Shown piece by piece: positions 29,174-38,900 of a stretch of 64,000 nt of DNA. The stretch's first letter is position 1, and the number at the start of each line of letters is the position of its first letter. This stretch comes from Parabacteroides goldsteinii (GTDB taxonomy: Bacteria; Bacteroidota; Bacteroidia; Bacteroidales; Tannerellaceae): positions 1 to 64,000 of the forward strand of contig NZ_JADNBB010000016.1 of the NCBI RefSeq assembly GCF_015550595.1, given 5' to 3'. The position numbers and the translations under genes were made by a program. A model generated the notes under the pieces. The model was not told where the DNA came from and did no database searches. It was given only the letters and a program-made list of their open reading frames with translations.

Positions 29174-30529
29174 CTATACAGCCATCTTATTCAATATCTT
29201 CGGAAACTGTATGGCAAAAATAATCGTACAACAAATAGCTGCCGTCGCATCCGATATAGCCTCCGCCGAATAAACGCCGATCATCCCCATGAAACGTGGT
29301 AAGATCAGGGCCAGCGGGACAAGTAGAAAGACCTTACGAAGTAATGCGATAAAGATAGAAATCTTGGCCTGCCCAAGGGCAACGAACATATTCTGACAGG
29401 CACGTTGCAAACCGAAAATGGTCATTCCCGCTAAAAAGACAGGCATCACTTCCGTTACTGTTTGTATCAGTTCCTGGTCTGACGTAAAAGCAGAAGCGAT
29501 AACCGACGGGAACAAGATCATCAACAACATCAAAATTAAGTTGAACAGAAACATAAAGATCATCGCTATCTTGAAACATTCCTTTACCCGCTTCTTGTTT
29601 CCATGTCCGTAATTATAACTCACTATGGGTACAAAACCCAAGGCAAACCCGGTAAGCGGCACACTTACAAAAAGCATGGAGCTCTGCATGACAGTCAATG
29701 CACTCACATAAATATCCCCAAACGTCTTAAGTGTCCCGTTCAGAACGAAACCGACCAGGCTTTCGGTACTTGCCATAATAAAAGGGGAAACGCCGAGTGC
29801 CAGTATAGCCCCGATCACCTTTTTATCCGGTTTCATATAATTGACTTCAAGCCGCAGGGAAGCACGGGAAGAAGTCAGGAACGACAATACCCAGATAGCA
29901 GTCGCGGCCTGCGAGATAATAGTGGCCAGGGCTGCACCTTTCACCCCCATATTGAATACAAAAATGAAAAGCGGATCGAGCAGGATATTGAGTATGGCAC
30001 CAATCACCACCGACCACATCGCTATGGCAGGACGTCCCTGCGTATTGATAAAAGTATTCAAACCGACCGATATCTCGACAAACAAGGTACCGATAAGATA
30101 GATCGAAAGATAGTCTGTCGCATACCCCAGCGTTTGTTCGGATGCGCCGGTAAACAACAGTATCGGCTCCATGAATATATATGACAGGCTGGATGTCAGG
30201 ACGGTGAATAATAATAACAGGACAAAACCATTCCCGAGTATCCTTCCGGCCTGCTGACGATTCCCCTGCCCGAGTGCAATAGCAGCAAGCGGAGCACCTC
30301 CACCGGCCACGATAGCAGAAAAAGCGGAGATCAGGATAATAATAGAACCTGCCACACCGATACCGGCTAACGCCGGAGTTCCTATTCCGGGAATATGGCC
30401 GATATAAATGCGGTCTACTATATTATAAAGCAAATTGACCATCTGGGCAATTACCGCAGGAAGTGCCATCCGGAAAACAAGCGGCAACATCCTATCGGTA
30501 CCCAGCCGCTCTTCGTATATATTATTCAT
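29174..30529 (-). CDS. MATE family efflux transporter
   Basis: A 451-residue inner-membrane protein with about 12 transmembrane helices. It expels drugs, dyes or other cations by sodium or proton antiport. Family marks include the N-terminal LVFRMALPAVIAQMVNLLYN and the repeat-related FIPIVSYNYGHGNKKRVKE region. The start codon lies 3 bp after the dihydroorotase stop, so the two are co-transcribed. Its C-terminal end lies beside the tail of the dnaB remnant on the opposite strand. Substrate unknown. Confidence 0.92.
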   Translation of the reverse strand: MNNIYEERLGTDRMLPLVFRMALPAVIAQMVNLLYNIVDRIYIGHIPGIGTPALAGIGVAGSIIILISAFSAIVAGGGAPLAAIALGQGNRQQAGRILGNGFVLLLLFTVLTSSLSYIFMEPILLFTGASEQTLGYATDYLSIYLIGTLFVEISVGLNTFINTQGRPAIAMWSVVIGAILNILLDPLFIFVFNMGVKGAALATIISQAATAIWVLSFLTSSRASLRLEVNYMKPDKKVIGAILALGVSPFIMASTESLVGFVLNGTLKTFGDIYVSALTVMQSSMLFVSVPLTGFALGFVPIVSYNYGHGNKKRVKECFKIAMIFMFLFNLILMLLMILFPSVIASAFTSDQELIQTVTEVMPVFLAGMTIFGLQRACQNMFVALGQAKISIFIALLRKVFLLVPLALILPRFMGMIGVYSAEAISDATAAICCTIIFAIQFPKILNKMAV

Positions 30530-30532
30530 GAA

Positions 30533-31873
30533 TCAAATATACCGGACTTCCATTCCCCGAACGGCATCATTGATGTTGCCATTGTCATAAACCAGCTCTC
30601 CGTTCACGAATGTTTGGGAAACACTGTGATGGAACGTCGTTCCTTCAAAAGGCGACCAGCCGCATTTATACATTATATTTTCGGGAACAACTGTCCAGCT
30701 CTTATCCGGATCGACCAGTACAAGGTCGGCATAATAACCCGGACGAATATATCCGCGACGGTCGATATGGAATAGTTCTGCCGGCATATGCGCCATCTTC
30801 TCCACCACCTTTTCATACGTAAAGCAACCTTCAGCTACCATTTCGAGCATAGCCACCAGTGAATGTTGTACCAACGGACCACCCGAAGCAGCTTTCAGGC
30901 AACTTCCCTCCTTCTCCGACAATAAATGCGGAGCATGATCGGTTGCCACGATATCGATCGTATTATTCTTAACGGCATCACGCAAAGCGATACGGTCGGC
31001 CAGCGTCTTGATGGAAGGGTTCCATTTGATCCGGTTACCGTACTTAGCATAATCGCCATCGTGAAACCAGAGATGGTGCACACATACCTCACCTGTAATT
31101 CTCTTTTCACTCAAAGGGATTGCGTTACTCAGCAATGTCAACTCTTTGGCGGTAGACAGATGGAGAATATGTAAACGTGAATTCAGGCGCGTTGCCAATT
31201 CTACCGCTTCCGAAGAGGATGCATAACAAGCCTCTTCGCTTCTGATCTTGCTATGGTAGGATATATCGAGATCCTCGCCAAACAGTCCGGTGTAATAGGT
31301 CAGGTTGCGTTTGATCACTTCCTCTTTTTCCGCATGGATGGCAATCAGCATATCCGCTTCGCCGAAGATACGTTCGAGACTTTCTTTTTTATCTACCAGC
31401 ATATTTCCCGTTGAGGAACCGAGAAAGAGCTTCAATCCCGGTACACGGCTACGATCCAGTTTACGGATCTCATCCATGTTATCGTTCGTCCCTCCGAAGA
31501 AGAAAGAATAGTTGGCAGCCGAGGTTTCCGCACCTCGTTGTAACTTCCATTCCAGATCGGCGACGGTAGTTGTCTGCGGCTTGGTGTTGGGCATATCCAT
31601 AAAGGTCGTTATACCACCGGCTACGGCGGCACGGCTTTCACTGGAGATGTCTCCCTTGTGCGTCAGGCCCGGTTCGCGGAAATGCACCTGGTCGTCAATA
31701 GCGCCCGGCAACAGAAGTTTTCCTTCGGCATCGATTACCTGTACGTTTCCTGTCGTTTCAGGAACAGTTCCTTCAACAACTTCGGCTATCTTATCTCCAT
31801 CAATGAGGACTGATCCCTTAAACATGCGTCCCTCGTTAATGATGCAAGCGTTTTTTATCAGAATTTTATTCAT
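30533..31873 (-). CDS. pyrC: Dihydroorotase
   Basis: A 446-residue cytoplasmic enzyme of pyrimidine synthesis that cyclises carbamoyl-aspartate to dihydroorotate. The amidohydrolase motif is [16 protein letters not shown], where Gln replaces the first His of the usual HxH metal pair; I recall this form as common in Bacteroidota. Other metal ligands and motifs are present ([27 protein letters not shown]). The ATG at 31873 was preferred over the upstream frame because a TACATTTG promoter element ends 20 bp before it and MNKILIKNA is the family start. It is followed directly by the MATE gene. Confidence 0.9.
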   Translation of the reverse strand: MNKILIKNACIINEGRMFKGSVLIDGDKIAEVVEGTVPETTGNVQVIDAEGKLLLPGAIDDQVHFREPGLTHKGDISSESRAAVAGGITTFMDMPNTKPQTTTVADLEWKLQRGAETSAANYSFFFGGTNDNMDEIRKLDRSRVPGLKLFLGSSTGNMLVDKKESLERIFGEADMLIAIHAEKEEVIKRNLTYYTGLFGEDLDISYHSKIRSEEACYASSSEAVELATRLNSRLHILHLSTAKELTLLSNAIPLSEKRITGEVCVHHLWFHDGDYAKYGNRIKWNPSIKTLADRIALRDAVKNNTIDIVATDHAPHLLSEKEGSCLKAASGGPLVQHSLVAMLEMVAEGCFTYEKVVEKMAHMPAELFHIDRRGYIRPGYYADLVLVDPDKSWTVVPENIMYKCGWSPFEGTTFHHSVSQTFVNGELVYDNGNINDAVRGMEVRYI

Positions 31874-31893
31874 ATATTTTGTGTTTATTGTCA

Positions 31894-31901
31894 CAAATGT
31901 A
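31894..31901 (-). promoter_or_regulatory. -7 promoter element for dihydroorotase
   Basis: TACATTTG on the minus strand, 20 bp before the ATG at 31873. It lies between the pyrC start and the GH106 stop, so pyrC need not depend on read-through from the glycosidase genes. Confidence 0.6.
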
Positions 31902-31937
31902 CATGATTCTATTCAAAAACAATACAAGCCGGAGCGG

Positions 31938-34900
31938 TTATTCATAAGAATAAGCCTGAATTTCTACCGGACCGAGCAAACCGGACGATTGCAGAGGTGA
32001 GTCGGATTTCCAGGGATTCACGTTTGTCCAGGTTGCACGTTCTTTTTCAGGTAATGCATCATCGCCGATCAAACGATTCATCCAGTTATTCACCACTTCC
32101 ACTTCGATCAGGTTTTCTCCTTTTTGCAGAAACTCCCCGACAGGCAGGCGGTAAGGCGTTGTCCAGACACCACCGGCATATTGTCCGTTGATCTTTACTT
32201 TCGCCATCACCATCACTTTTCCCAGATCCAGGTAAAGTGCTTTCTGGGGTAATTCATCCAGTGTGATCCGGTTGGTGTAGACTGCTTTTCCTGAGAAATA
32301 ACGGATAGAAGGGTCGGCATGCATTGTCCAGTCCTGTAGTTCCGGGAAAGCAACAGTTCCTTCCGGTCCTCTTTTGCCCTTTTCAAAAGCGACTTGCCAG
32401 GGAGAAGTTATTGCGGCAAGTATCTCTTTACGCGGATAATTCCGGGCAGTCGTTTCCCCGGGAGCACCTTTCTTACGGAAAACAATAAATGAACTTTCAT
32501 AACCTTCCAGACGTATAGGGACAGTTGTAGCTCCACCGGAACAAGTAAACTCAGGCAGGCTACGTATCTCTGCCGTCAACGGATTCCAAAGTTCCGGTAT
32601 TTTACTGGTCACACGGAAGGAAGGACTTATCTCAATCGGGTTTTCACTCTGGTTAGAAATGAAATAAATATCACCTGCCTGTGTCGCACGATGAATAAAC
32701 AAAACAGGACTATCCGAAGCAACGCTTAAATCGGCTTTTATATCCAGAGCATCCAATACAGGCTGTAAAGAGGTGGACGGCATAAATAAACGTCCCTTTC
32801 CGATAGTACGCACTGGTTCCGTTTGGCTGCCCCAAAGTTCAGCAGCCAAAGATTTTACTTCCCGGTCGGCTGCCGGATAATTACTCAGGCTGGGAGAACA
32901 GGCAGGGGCAGGTCCCATGATGCAGGCTCCGGCCAACAACAACTCCTTTATCTTCCGTAGTACTTCCGGACGCATTGTTTCCAACCGAGGCAAAACAAGC
33001 AGACGATATTTCATTCCACCCGGTAAAACGATGTTGCCACCTTCCACTGTTGCACGTTCCAACAGAACTTCTCCATTGATATAGTCGAACGAATACCCTG
33101 TCGGGAGTTCCGGTGTACAAACGCCGGTCATCTTGGGAGCATCTTCTCCGATGAAATAGGCTACATCTGCTACATATTGGCCTTGTTGCAGCATGAAATT
33201 ACATCTTTTCAGATATTCGATGAAAACATCCATCTGGCCGAACCAGGTATTCTTCCGGTTAAATTCGTTTCCGAACCAGGCATCCAATCCCGGTTCACGA
33301 TCTTCAAACGGCTGATGAATAAACAGATGCAATAAAGTACTGTTTATTCCTTCCGTAAAGAAACGGTCCCCACGTTGCTTCATCAGGTAAGGATAACGGC
33401 TGAAGGCTGGCCCACCGCTGGTAAACGACTCGGCCCAGATCCGTTTCTTCCCATAGATATGTCCGCAGGAAGAGGCAGCCCGGTTCTCGATATCTCCCAG
33501 CGAACCTTCACTCCAGAACTCTCCGGCTATCTCGTCAGACTGTCCGCCATATTGCAGGAATTCACCCGGGAATCCCCAATGCCCGTAATTCTCCAGCCAG
33601 GTTGTCAATCCGTATTGATGGCAAACATCTCGCAAGCCACCTACATAATCGTAAGAAACCCGGTCGGCCACCAACCGCCGCAAGTCCCATAGGAAACGGT
33701 CTGATATATCGGGACTTCCAACTACGACCCCATTCAAGGCCGGAAGGTAAGGAACCGGATCATATCCGTAGCGTTCTTTGAAAACAGTAATCATATCATC
33801 TGTCCAGTTTTGTCCTCCGGTTTCATAACTATCCTGTACTACGACTTTAAAACTTTTCCGGTCGGCTTCCGGGATACGTTTCAATATCTCGCCGATAAAG
33901 GCGTCGAAATGGAAAGCCACATGTTCCCGGCTCATCTTATCGATCTCAGGCCCGGTTGCTTCGGGAGCTGCCGGGGAGTTCGTTACACCTGTCGGCAGCA
34001 TAACCATCCGGCGGATCACCCAGTCTCCTTCAGGTACTTCCCAGTCCAACACCCCTTCTCGGGCGAAAGCGGTCAGGTCTTTGATCGCCTCCGGAGAAAC
34101 CAGTAAAGAAGCATCGTTCACAGCCGGCTGTTTCTCCCAGAGATAATCATCCCACATAGGCAGCGGGGTTTGGAACATCTTGGCCAACGACTTTTCTGGA
34201 TAACGCTCTACCATCGGAGAAGAAGAAAGTGTCACTTCCCCTACACCGTCTCCCTCGGCGGACATCTCCAGACGAAACTGCGAAGCGGTGATTTCCGGAA
34301 GAGAGATAACGACGGGAGCGTAAGGAATAAAGCCCACATTTAGAGCCGGATTACTCCGGTCGATGGCGAACTGCCGTACCAGTTTTTCCTGCCCTCCCTT
34401 TTTAACCCATAGTTTTGCGGTTGTTTTAAAAGGAGTGTTAGCCTGATAGATTAACGTACGTATAGTTTCCTCTCCATCGAAGATCAAGACGGAGGAAGTC
34501 TGCTGCCCGGACTTCTTATTTATGGTCCAACTCTTTTCCGTTACTGCCTTACCCGACGAAGGATACGCGATAACGCATACATCCTGTTCGTCTTTTCCCA
34601 CAGAGGGTAAAACCAGTTGCATACGCTTAGGCCCGGTTACAATCGTATCGGCAGAGGTAAGATAACGCATGGCTTGTGAACTTTTCACCCAAGGCCCCCC
34701 GGACTGGCTCCATCCCGGACTATTAAATATCCCTATCTCGATATCCAGCTCCGTGGCCTTCTTCAATGCCGCATGCAGTATCTCCCACCACTCGGAACTT
34801 AACAATTTATTATCGCCATAATCAATGCCGTCTATACCGATGTTACCGATAAATGCACGGTTTATCCCGGCTACCTTCATCGCTTCCAGATCCCGTTCGA

Positions 34901-35093
34901 CACCTTCTTTTGATATATTGTCTGAGATCCAGTACCAGTAAACACCGATCTGTGTGCTGTCGGGGATCGTACGGAAACCTTGTTCGATATCGGCAAAAGA
35001 AGCATAGTTCTCCGATATATCTCCTTTATTACAGGAAAGAAAACTCAGACAAGCCCCAATGGCAAGGGAGGATAGAAGTGTTATTTTCGTCAT
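31938..35093 (-). CDS. GH106-like alpha-L-rhamnosidase, lipoprotein
   Basis: A 1051-residue enzyme expected to release rhamnose from complex glycans. A signal peptide ends at a lipobox (LSFLSCNKGD), so it is membrane-anchored, probably facing the periplasm or outside. The GH106 start is clear: IGVYWYWISDNISKEGVERD followed by LEAMKVAGINRAFIGNIG. Large central domains contain VVQDSYETGGQNWTDDM, a catalytic-region segment of the family. The C-terminus carries a GH2-type jelly roll (KVMVMAKVKINGQYAGGVW). It lies 104 bp downstream of a PL8 lyase on the same strand, so both likely attack one polysaccharide. Confidence 0.85.
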   Translation of the reverse strand: MTKITLLSSLAIGACLSFLSCNKGDISENYASFADIEQGFRTIPDSTQIGVYWYWISDNISKEGVERDLEAMKVAGINRAFIGNIGIDGIDYGDNKLLSSEWWEILHAALKKATELDIEIGIFNSPGWSQSGGPWVKSSQAMRYLTSADTIVTGPKRMQLVLPSVGKDEQDVCVIAYPSSGKAVTEKSWTINKKSGQQTSSVLIFDGEETIRTLIYQANTPFKTTAKLWVKKGGQEKLVRQFAIDRSNPALNVGFIPYAPVVISLPEITASQFRLEMSAEGDGVGEVTLSSSPMVERYPEKSLAKMFQTPLPMWDDYLWEKQPAVNDASLLVSPEAIKDLTAFAREGVLDWEVPEGDWVIRRMVMLPTGVTNSPAAPEATGPEIDKMSREHVAFHFDAFIGEILKRIPEADRKSFKVVVQDSYETGGQNWTDDMITVFKERYGYDPVPYLPALNGVVVGSPDISDRFLWDLRRLVADRVSYDYVGGLRDVCHQYGLTTWLENYGHWGFPGEFLQYGGQSDEIAGEFWSEGSLGDIENRAASSCGHIYGKKRIWAESFTSGGPAFSRYPYLMKQRGDRFFTEGINSTLLHLFIHQPFEDREPGLDAWFGNEFNRKNTWFGQMDVFIEYLKRCNFMLQQGQYVADVAYFIGEDAPKMTGVCTPELPTGYSFDYINGEVLLERATVEGGNIVLPGGMKYRLLVLPRLETMRPEVLRKIKELLLAGACIMGPAPACSPSLSNYPAADREVKSLAAELWGSQTEPVRTIGKGRLFMPSTSLQPVLDALDIKADLSVASDSPVLFIHRATQAGDIYFISNQSENPIEISPSFRVTSKIPELWNPLTAEIRSLPEFTCSGGATTVPIRLEGYESSFIVFRKKGAPGETTARNYPRKEILAAITSPWQVAFEKGKRGPEGTVAFPELQDWTMHADPSIRYFSGKAVYTNRITLDELPQKALYLDLGKVMVMAKVKINGQYAGGVWTTPYRLPVGEFLQKGENLIEVEVVNNWMNRLIGDDALPEKERATWTNVNPWKSDSPLQSSGLLGPVEIQAYSYE

Positions 35094-35197
35094 AGTCCAT
35101 CAATTTACAGATAACAATAAACTCCGGAGAGCATTTATACAGACAAAAATAAACCTTATATCCTCCCTGACTGCTTATAAAAATGACAATATATCTT

Positions 35198-37405
35198 TCA
35201 ATTCTGACATTGAGCCAAGGTCCTTGTCGCCGCATAGGTTACGGAGATACTTTGCCCCGGAGCATGACCGGATGGCACGATTATCTTCAGGTCATAATCG
35301 TTGATCTTCAAAGAGAAAGAGGATTGCGTATGGGTAGGATCGGCAGCATCGATACGAATATTACCGTCTTTCTCTTCGATCTTGTAAATACCCGGTGTTT
35401 TTATTTCCAGCGACAGATCGACAGCCAGACGGATCGTCCCTTCTTCGTAAGCGGTAATATAATAATAACCAGGTATTGCCACAGCCTGTATAGAGGCATC
35501 GTTACGAAGTATACGGATATCTTCCGTGCGGAAAGAAGCCGTTCGTTCGGCGGAAGAAGCCGGCAGGACAAGGTATTGGTAAGAGGCCGGAGCCTGCTTT
35601 TGGTGACGAATATACAGAGATATCACCTCTCCTTCCACCGTCTGCGGCGTGTATGAACCCATAAAGTCAGCCCAGCGTCCGGAACGCTTTTCTGAGATTG
35701 CCACACAGTTCTCCGGTTGCATCAGGATATAACCAATGCTATCGTGGAAGAAACGCAACGCCTTTCCGCTGGCGGTAATCGTACCGTTCACCGGGTTCCA
35801 GCGGTTGTTCTCGAAGTAAGACAAATCTCCCCGCTTCTTCCGCTGATCGATGGAAGTTGTTATATTCAGCGTACTGTCCGACTGGATACCGGCTCCCAGG
35901 CATAACATGAAATCATCGGTAATCACCCACGATTTACGGGCGTTAAGGCCGTCACGGTTCAAGATCATAGCCGTCATACCTGTGCAGCCATCGGTAACGC
36001 CTCCGACAAAAGCCGTTTCATTACGAGTATGTGCACCATAGCTACGTGGAGACGGAACCGGTGCGTCACTCTCGTAAGAAGTTATACCCGGTATTTTACG
36101 CCAATCCCAGAAAGGGAAAACATTCATATATTCATCCCCGTTACGATAGATATAAGTGGCACCGTCGCCCATATAGAAACCTTTCAGATTGTCTTCGTTG
36201 ACAAGCTCCGTCCCGATCACCCGCTCAGAAGCCATCTTTATGGAAGCCATCCACTTCGGTGCACGGTGAATGGTCTGGTCCGAGTCCCAGAAATGTTTCT
36301 GTCCGGTAAAGGCTGTTCCCCGGGGTTGTTGCGGAGGGAAATTATCGTCGAGGAAAGCTTGTAGCTTCCCTGCATCGGCAGGAGAACTTCCTCTCCGGAG
36401 CGAGTTTGCAGCATTCCCCATAGCAAGAGCCTTGTGGATGGGAGCATTATGGAACAACTGGCGGTCGAGCGCATTCACATCCATATAGCCACGCCAGATG
36501 ATCCAGCGGTAACCTTCCGTCAGCAGGTTATTCAGGATAGATTGCTGTTCGGCATTCAAGGCAAATGATGTCCCGGCAAACAGTCCCGAATAGAAACTCA
36601 TCTCCGAAAGATAGGCTAACCCATAGTTGCCGAATTGCTGCTGCGGCCCGTGCTGGTGGAAACTCCAGTCTCCCTTGATCCCCTCCTCGCGTCCGGTGGT
36701 TATTTCGGAAACGATCGTATCGCGGGCAGCCTTCACCAATTCATAATCGTCCAGCAAAAGCCCTTTCATCAATACGTTTCCGGCCAGCCATACTTTATTT
36801 TGTCCTGTCATACCGAAGCGTGCGTTGTCCATCACCTTGACAGCCTCCTTCTGTTCGGCTGGTGTCATCTGCGTACGAAGCAGGATAAAAGCCGGACCGA
36901 AGGTCTTGGGAATACCGATCTCATTATACCACCAGTTCTTACAGACCGGCTTCGTACGAAACCAATAATCGAGTGCCTGATGGATCACTGTCGAAAAACG
37001 GGGCGACCAGGTGCAGGATGGTCCTTCGGCATGATATAATTTAGCCAGTTCCAACACACGGTCGGCATGCTTCTTTGCATCCCATCCGCTACGTTTTGTA
37101 TCCGCATAATTGATATCCGGCCAGGAGCCGTCTTCATTGATCTGTTCCATATAGCCTTTTATCTCCTCCATGTTGAAGGGATACCGCTGATGCAGTTCAA
37201 TAACCACCTGGTCCGACATTTCCGTCTCAGGCGGAATACCTGCCAGGATACGGTTCAACAGGTCGGAATCATCGTTGGAGTCGATTAAAGATTGGATATA
37301 GTTTTGCCGGATATGTTCCAGCTCTTCACCGGATGTCCGCGAAAACACATTCACAGACAAAAACAAAAGTGCGGATAACAATAAGGTGTTTCTAAAGAGT
37401 TTCAT
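35198..37405 (-). CDS. Polysaccharide lyase family 8 (chondroitin/hyaluronan/xanthan lyase type)
   Basis: A 735-residue secreted lyase (signal peptide MKLFRNTLLLSALLFLSVNV). PL8 enzymes cut uronic-acid-containing polymers by beta-elimination. The alpha/alpha toroid domain has CKNWWYNEIGIPKTFG (about 156-170). The catalytic set can be placed at N203 (GQNKVW), H252 and Y261 (HQHGPQQQFGNY); the 49- and 9-residue spacings match known PL8 lyases. The beta-sandwich half follows to the C-terminus. It begins 10 bp after the polyprenol glycosyltransferase stop and precedes the GH106 gene. The exact substrate cannot be told; pairing with a rhamnosidase favours a rhamnose-plus-uronate glycan over plain chondroitin. 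Confidence 0.85.
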   Translation of the reverse strand: MKLFRNTLLLSALLFLSVNVFSRTSGEELEHIRQNYIQSLIDSNDDSDLLNRILAGIPPETEMSDQVVIELHQRYPFNMEEIKGYMEQINEDGSWPDINYADTKRSGWDAKKHADRVLELAKLYHAEGPSCTWSPRFSTVIHQALDYWFRTKPVCKNWWYNEIGIPKTFGPAFILLRTQMTPAEQKEAVKVMDNARFGMTGQNKVWLAGNVLMKGLLLDDYELVKAARDTIVSEITTGREEGIKGDWSFHQHGPQQQFGNYGLAYLSEMSFYSGLFAGTSFALNAEQQSILNNLLTEGYRWIIWRGYMDVNALDRQLFHNAPIHKALAMGNAANSLRRGSSPADAGKLQAFLDDNFPPQQPRGTAFTGQKHFWDSDQTIHRAPKWMASIKMASERVIGTELVNEDNLKGFYMGDGATYIYRNGDEYMNVFPFWDWRKIPGITSYESDAPVPSPRSYGAHTRNETAFVGGVTDGCTGMTAMILNRDGLNARKSWVITDDFMLCLGAGIQSDSTLNITTSIDQRKKRGDLSYFENNRWNPVNGTITASGKALRFFHDSIGYILMQPENCVAISEKRSGRWADFMGSYTPQTVEGEVISLYIRHQKQAPASYQYLVLPASSAERTASFRTEDIRILRNDASIQAVAIPGYYYITAYEEGTIRLAVDLSLEIKTPGIYKIEEKDGNIRIDAADPTHTQSSFSLKINDYDLKIIVPSGHAPGQSISVTYAATRTLAQCQN

Positions 37406-37415
37406 GAGTATCCTC

Positions 37416-38153
37416 CTATTTCTTCTGCGGATACTTACGAAACAGGCTCCACCACTTCAGCTTAAGCACACCGAACAACGCCTCCCCGAAGATGGAAGAG
37501 TTCATTTTCGACGTTCCCAATACACGGTTAATGAAGATAATAGGTACTTCCACCAATTTGAAACCGCACTTATAAGCGGTAAACTTCATCTCGATCTGGA
37601 AAGCATATCCTTTAAAATGAATATGATCGAGATCAATCGTTTCAAGCACTTCGCGACGGTAACATTTGAAACCGGCTGTCGTATCCTGCACCTTCATCCC
37701 GGTAACGAAACGGACATATACAGATGCATAATAAGACATCAGAACGCGACCGAGCGGCCAGTTCACCACGTTTACGCCATTGCTGTAACGCGAACCGATA
37801 GCGACATCGCCTCCCTGCTCCGTGCAGGCAGCATATAATTTAGGAAGATCATTCGGGTTATGACTAAAGTCGGCATCCATTTCGAAGATGAAATCGTACT
37901 TATGTTCGATCGCCCATTTAAAACCACAGATGTAAGCAGTACCCAATCCCAACTTACCTTGTCTTTCCACCATAAAAAGACGTTCGGGAAATTCTTTCTG
38001 CAAACGCTTCACAATATCCGCCGTACCGTCGGGAGAACCATCATCTATAATCAAAATATGAAACTCTTTTTCCAACCCAAACACCGCACGGATAATATTC
38101 TCAACATTCTCTTTCTCGTTATAAGTAGGAATAATTACAATACTGTCTGACAT
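37416..38153 (-). CDS. Polyprenol monophosphomannose synthase (DPM1-like GT2)
   Basis: A 245-residue cytoplasmic-face GT2 glycosyltransferase that moves a sugar, usually mannose from GDP-mannose, onto polyprenyl phosphate. Motifs: VIIPTYNEKENVENII at the N-terminus, ILIIDDGSPDGTADIV, and the metal-binding EMDADFSHNPNDLPKL. There are no C-terminal membrane helices, as in the single-domain class. The ATG at 38153 (MSDSIVIIPTYN) is the family start. Its usual Bacteroidales neighbour dihydroorotase lies 5.5 kb downstream, with PL8 and GH106 in between. Confidence 0.9.
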   Translation of the reverse strand: MSDSIVIIPTYNEKENVENIIRAVFGLEKEFHILIIDDGSPDGTADIVKRLQKEFPERLFMVERQGKLGLGTAYICGFKWAIEHKYDFIFEMDADFSHNPNDLPKLYAACTEQGGDVAIGSRYSNGVNVVNWPLGRVLMSYYASVYVRFVTGMKVQDTTAGFKCYRREVLETIDLDHIHFKGYAFQIEMKFTAYKCGFKLVEVPIIFINRVLGTSKMNSSIFGEALFGVLKLKWWSLFRKYPQKK

Positions 38154-38376
38154 ATACGAATTATTTATGATCAACTATGAAGCACAAAACTACAAACTAT
38201 TTGTCGATTATGCCCTAATTTTATTGAAATTTACGCTTGCAGGAGATAAATCCTTCTTAAAAAGCTTTGCTCCATCTCCATCCGAAGAAAAAAGAAACAA
38301 GGAAAAGGATACCGAATATCCGGAAATGGAGCGATACAAAATAAACCGTTACTAAGCGAGATTATTCAAGCTACTG

Positions 38377-38896
38377 TTGAAGGGATATAAATTTAATTTG
38401 AATGTGAAAAAAGTCTACTCCATCAGTATCCTTTATTTCGACCTCGGCGTGGGAACGGATTATATCTATCATGGTCAGAACCACTTCACCGGTGTGCATA
38501 CCGGCGACTGTCTGCGTATCAACGCGCGCGATCGTGACGCTGTCATCACTCGCCTGCCGGCAGAAATCTTTCCGGAATATATCTTGATCCGCGTAAACGA
38601 ATTCGACAAAGTGGCTACAACACCGCTCGACGAATGGATCACATACCTGAAAGACGGTACGATCCGTCCCGATACAACTACTCCATGTCTTCGAGTGAGC
38701 GCCATGCATACGATGAACATCTGAACGCGATCATGATCCAGAATGATGTCCTCAATACCGCCAAGTGGGAAGGACGGCTCGAAGGACTTGCCGAAGGCAA
38801 AGCCAAACAGCAGGCAACATGAAGCGTATGGGGATAAGTATATCCGATATCGGTAAGTGTACAGGATTGCCGGTAGAGGAGATAGAGAAGTTATAG
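38377..38896 (+). pseudogene. Rpn/PD-(D/E)XK family transposase-nuclease remnant, three frames
   Basis: Three successive frames together match the C-terminal two thirds of the Bacteroidales PD-(D/E)XK nuclease family transposase (Rpn-like). Frame 1 (from 38377) reads VKKVYSISILYFDLG, PAEIFPEYILIRVNEFDKVA and TTPLDEWITYLKDGTIRPD. A small deletion and shift leads to YSMSSSERHAYDEHLNAIM, then QNDVLNTAKWEGRLEGLAEG. A last shift gives MKRMGISISDIGKCTGLPVE ending at 38896. The N-terminal catalytic core is missing. It is therefore inactive debris of a mobile gene. Confidence 0.8.
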
Positions 38897-38900
38897 AAAT

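Noticed and set aside
38167-38355. 62-codon plus-strand frame after the glycosyltransferase start
   Set aside because: Low-complexity, no signal peptide or domain, no promoter; looks like chance in AT-rich intergenic DNA.
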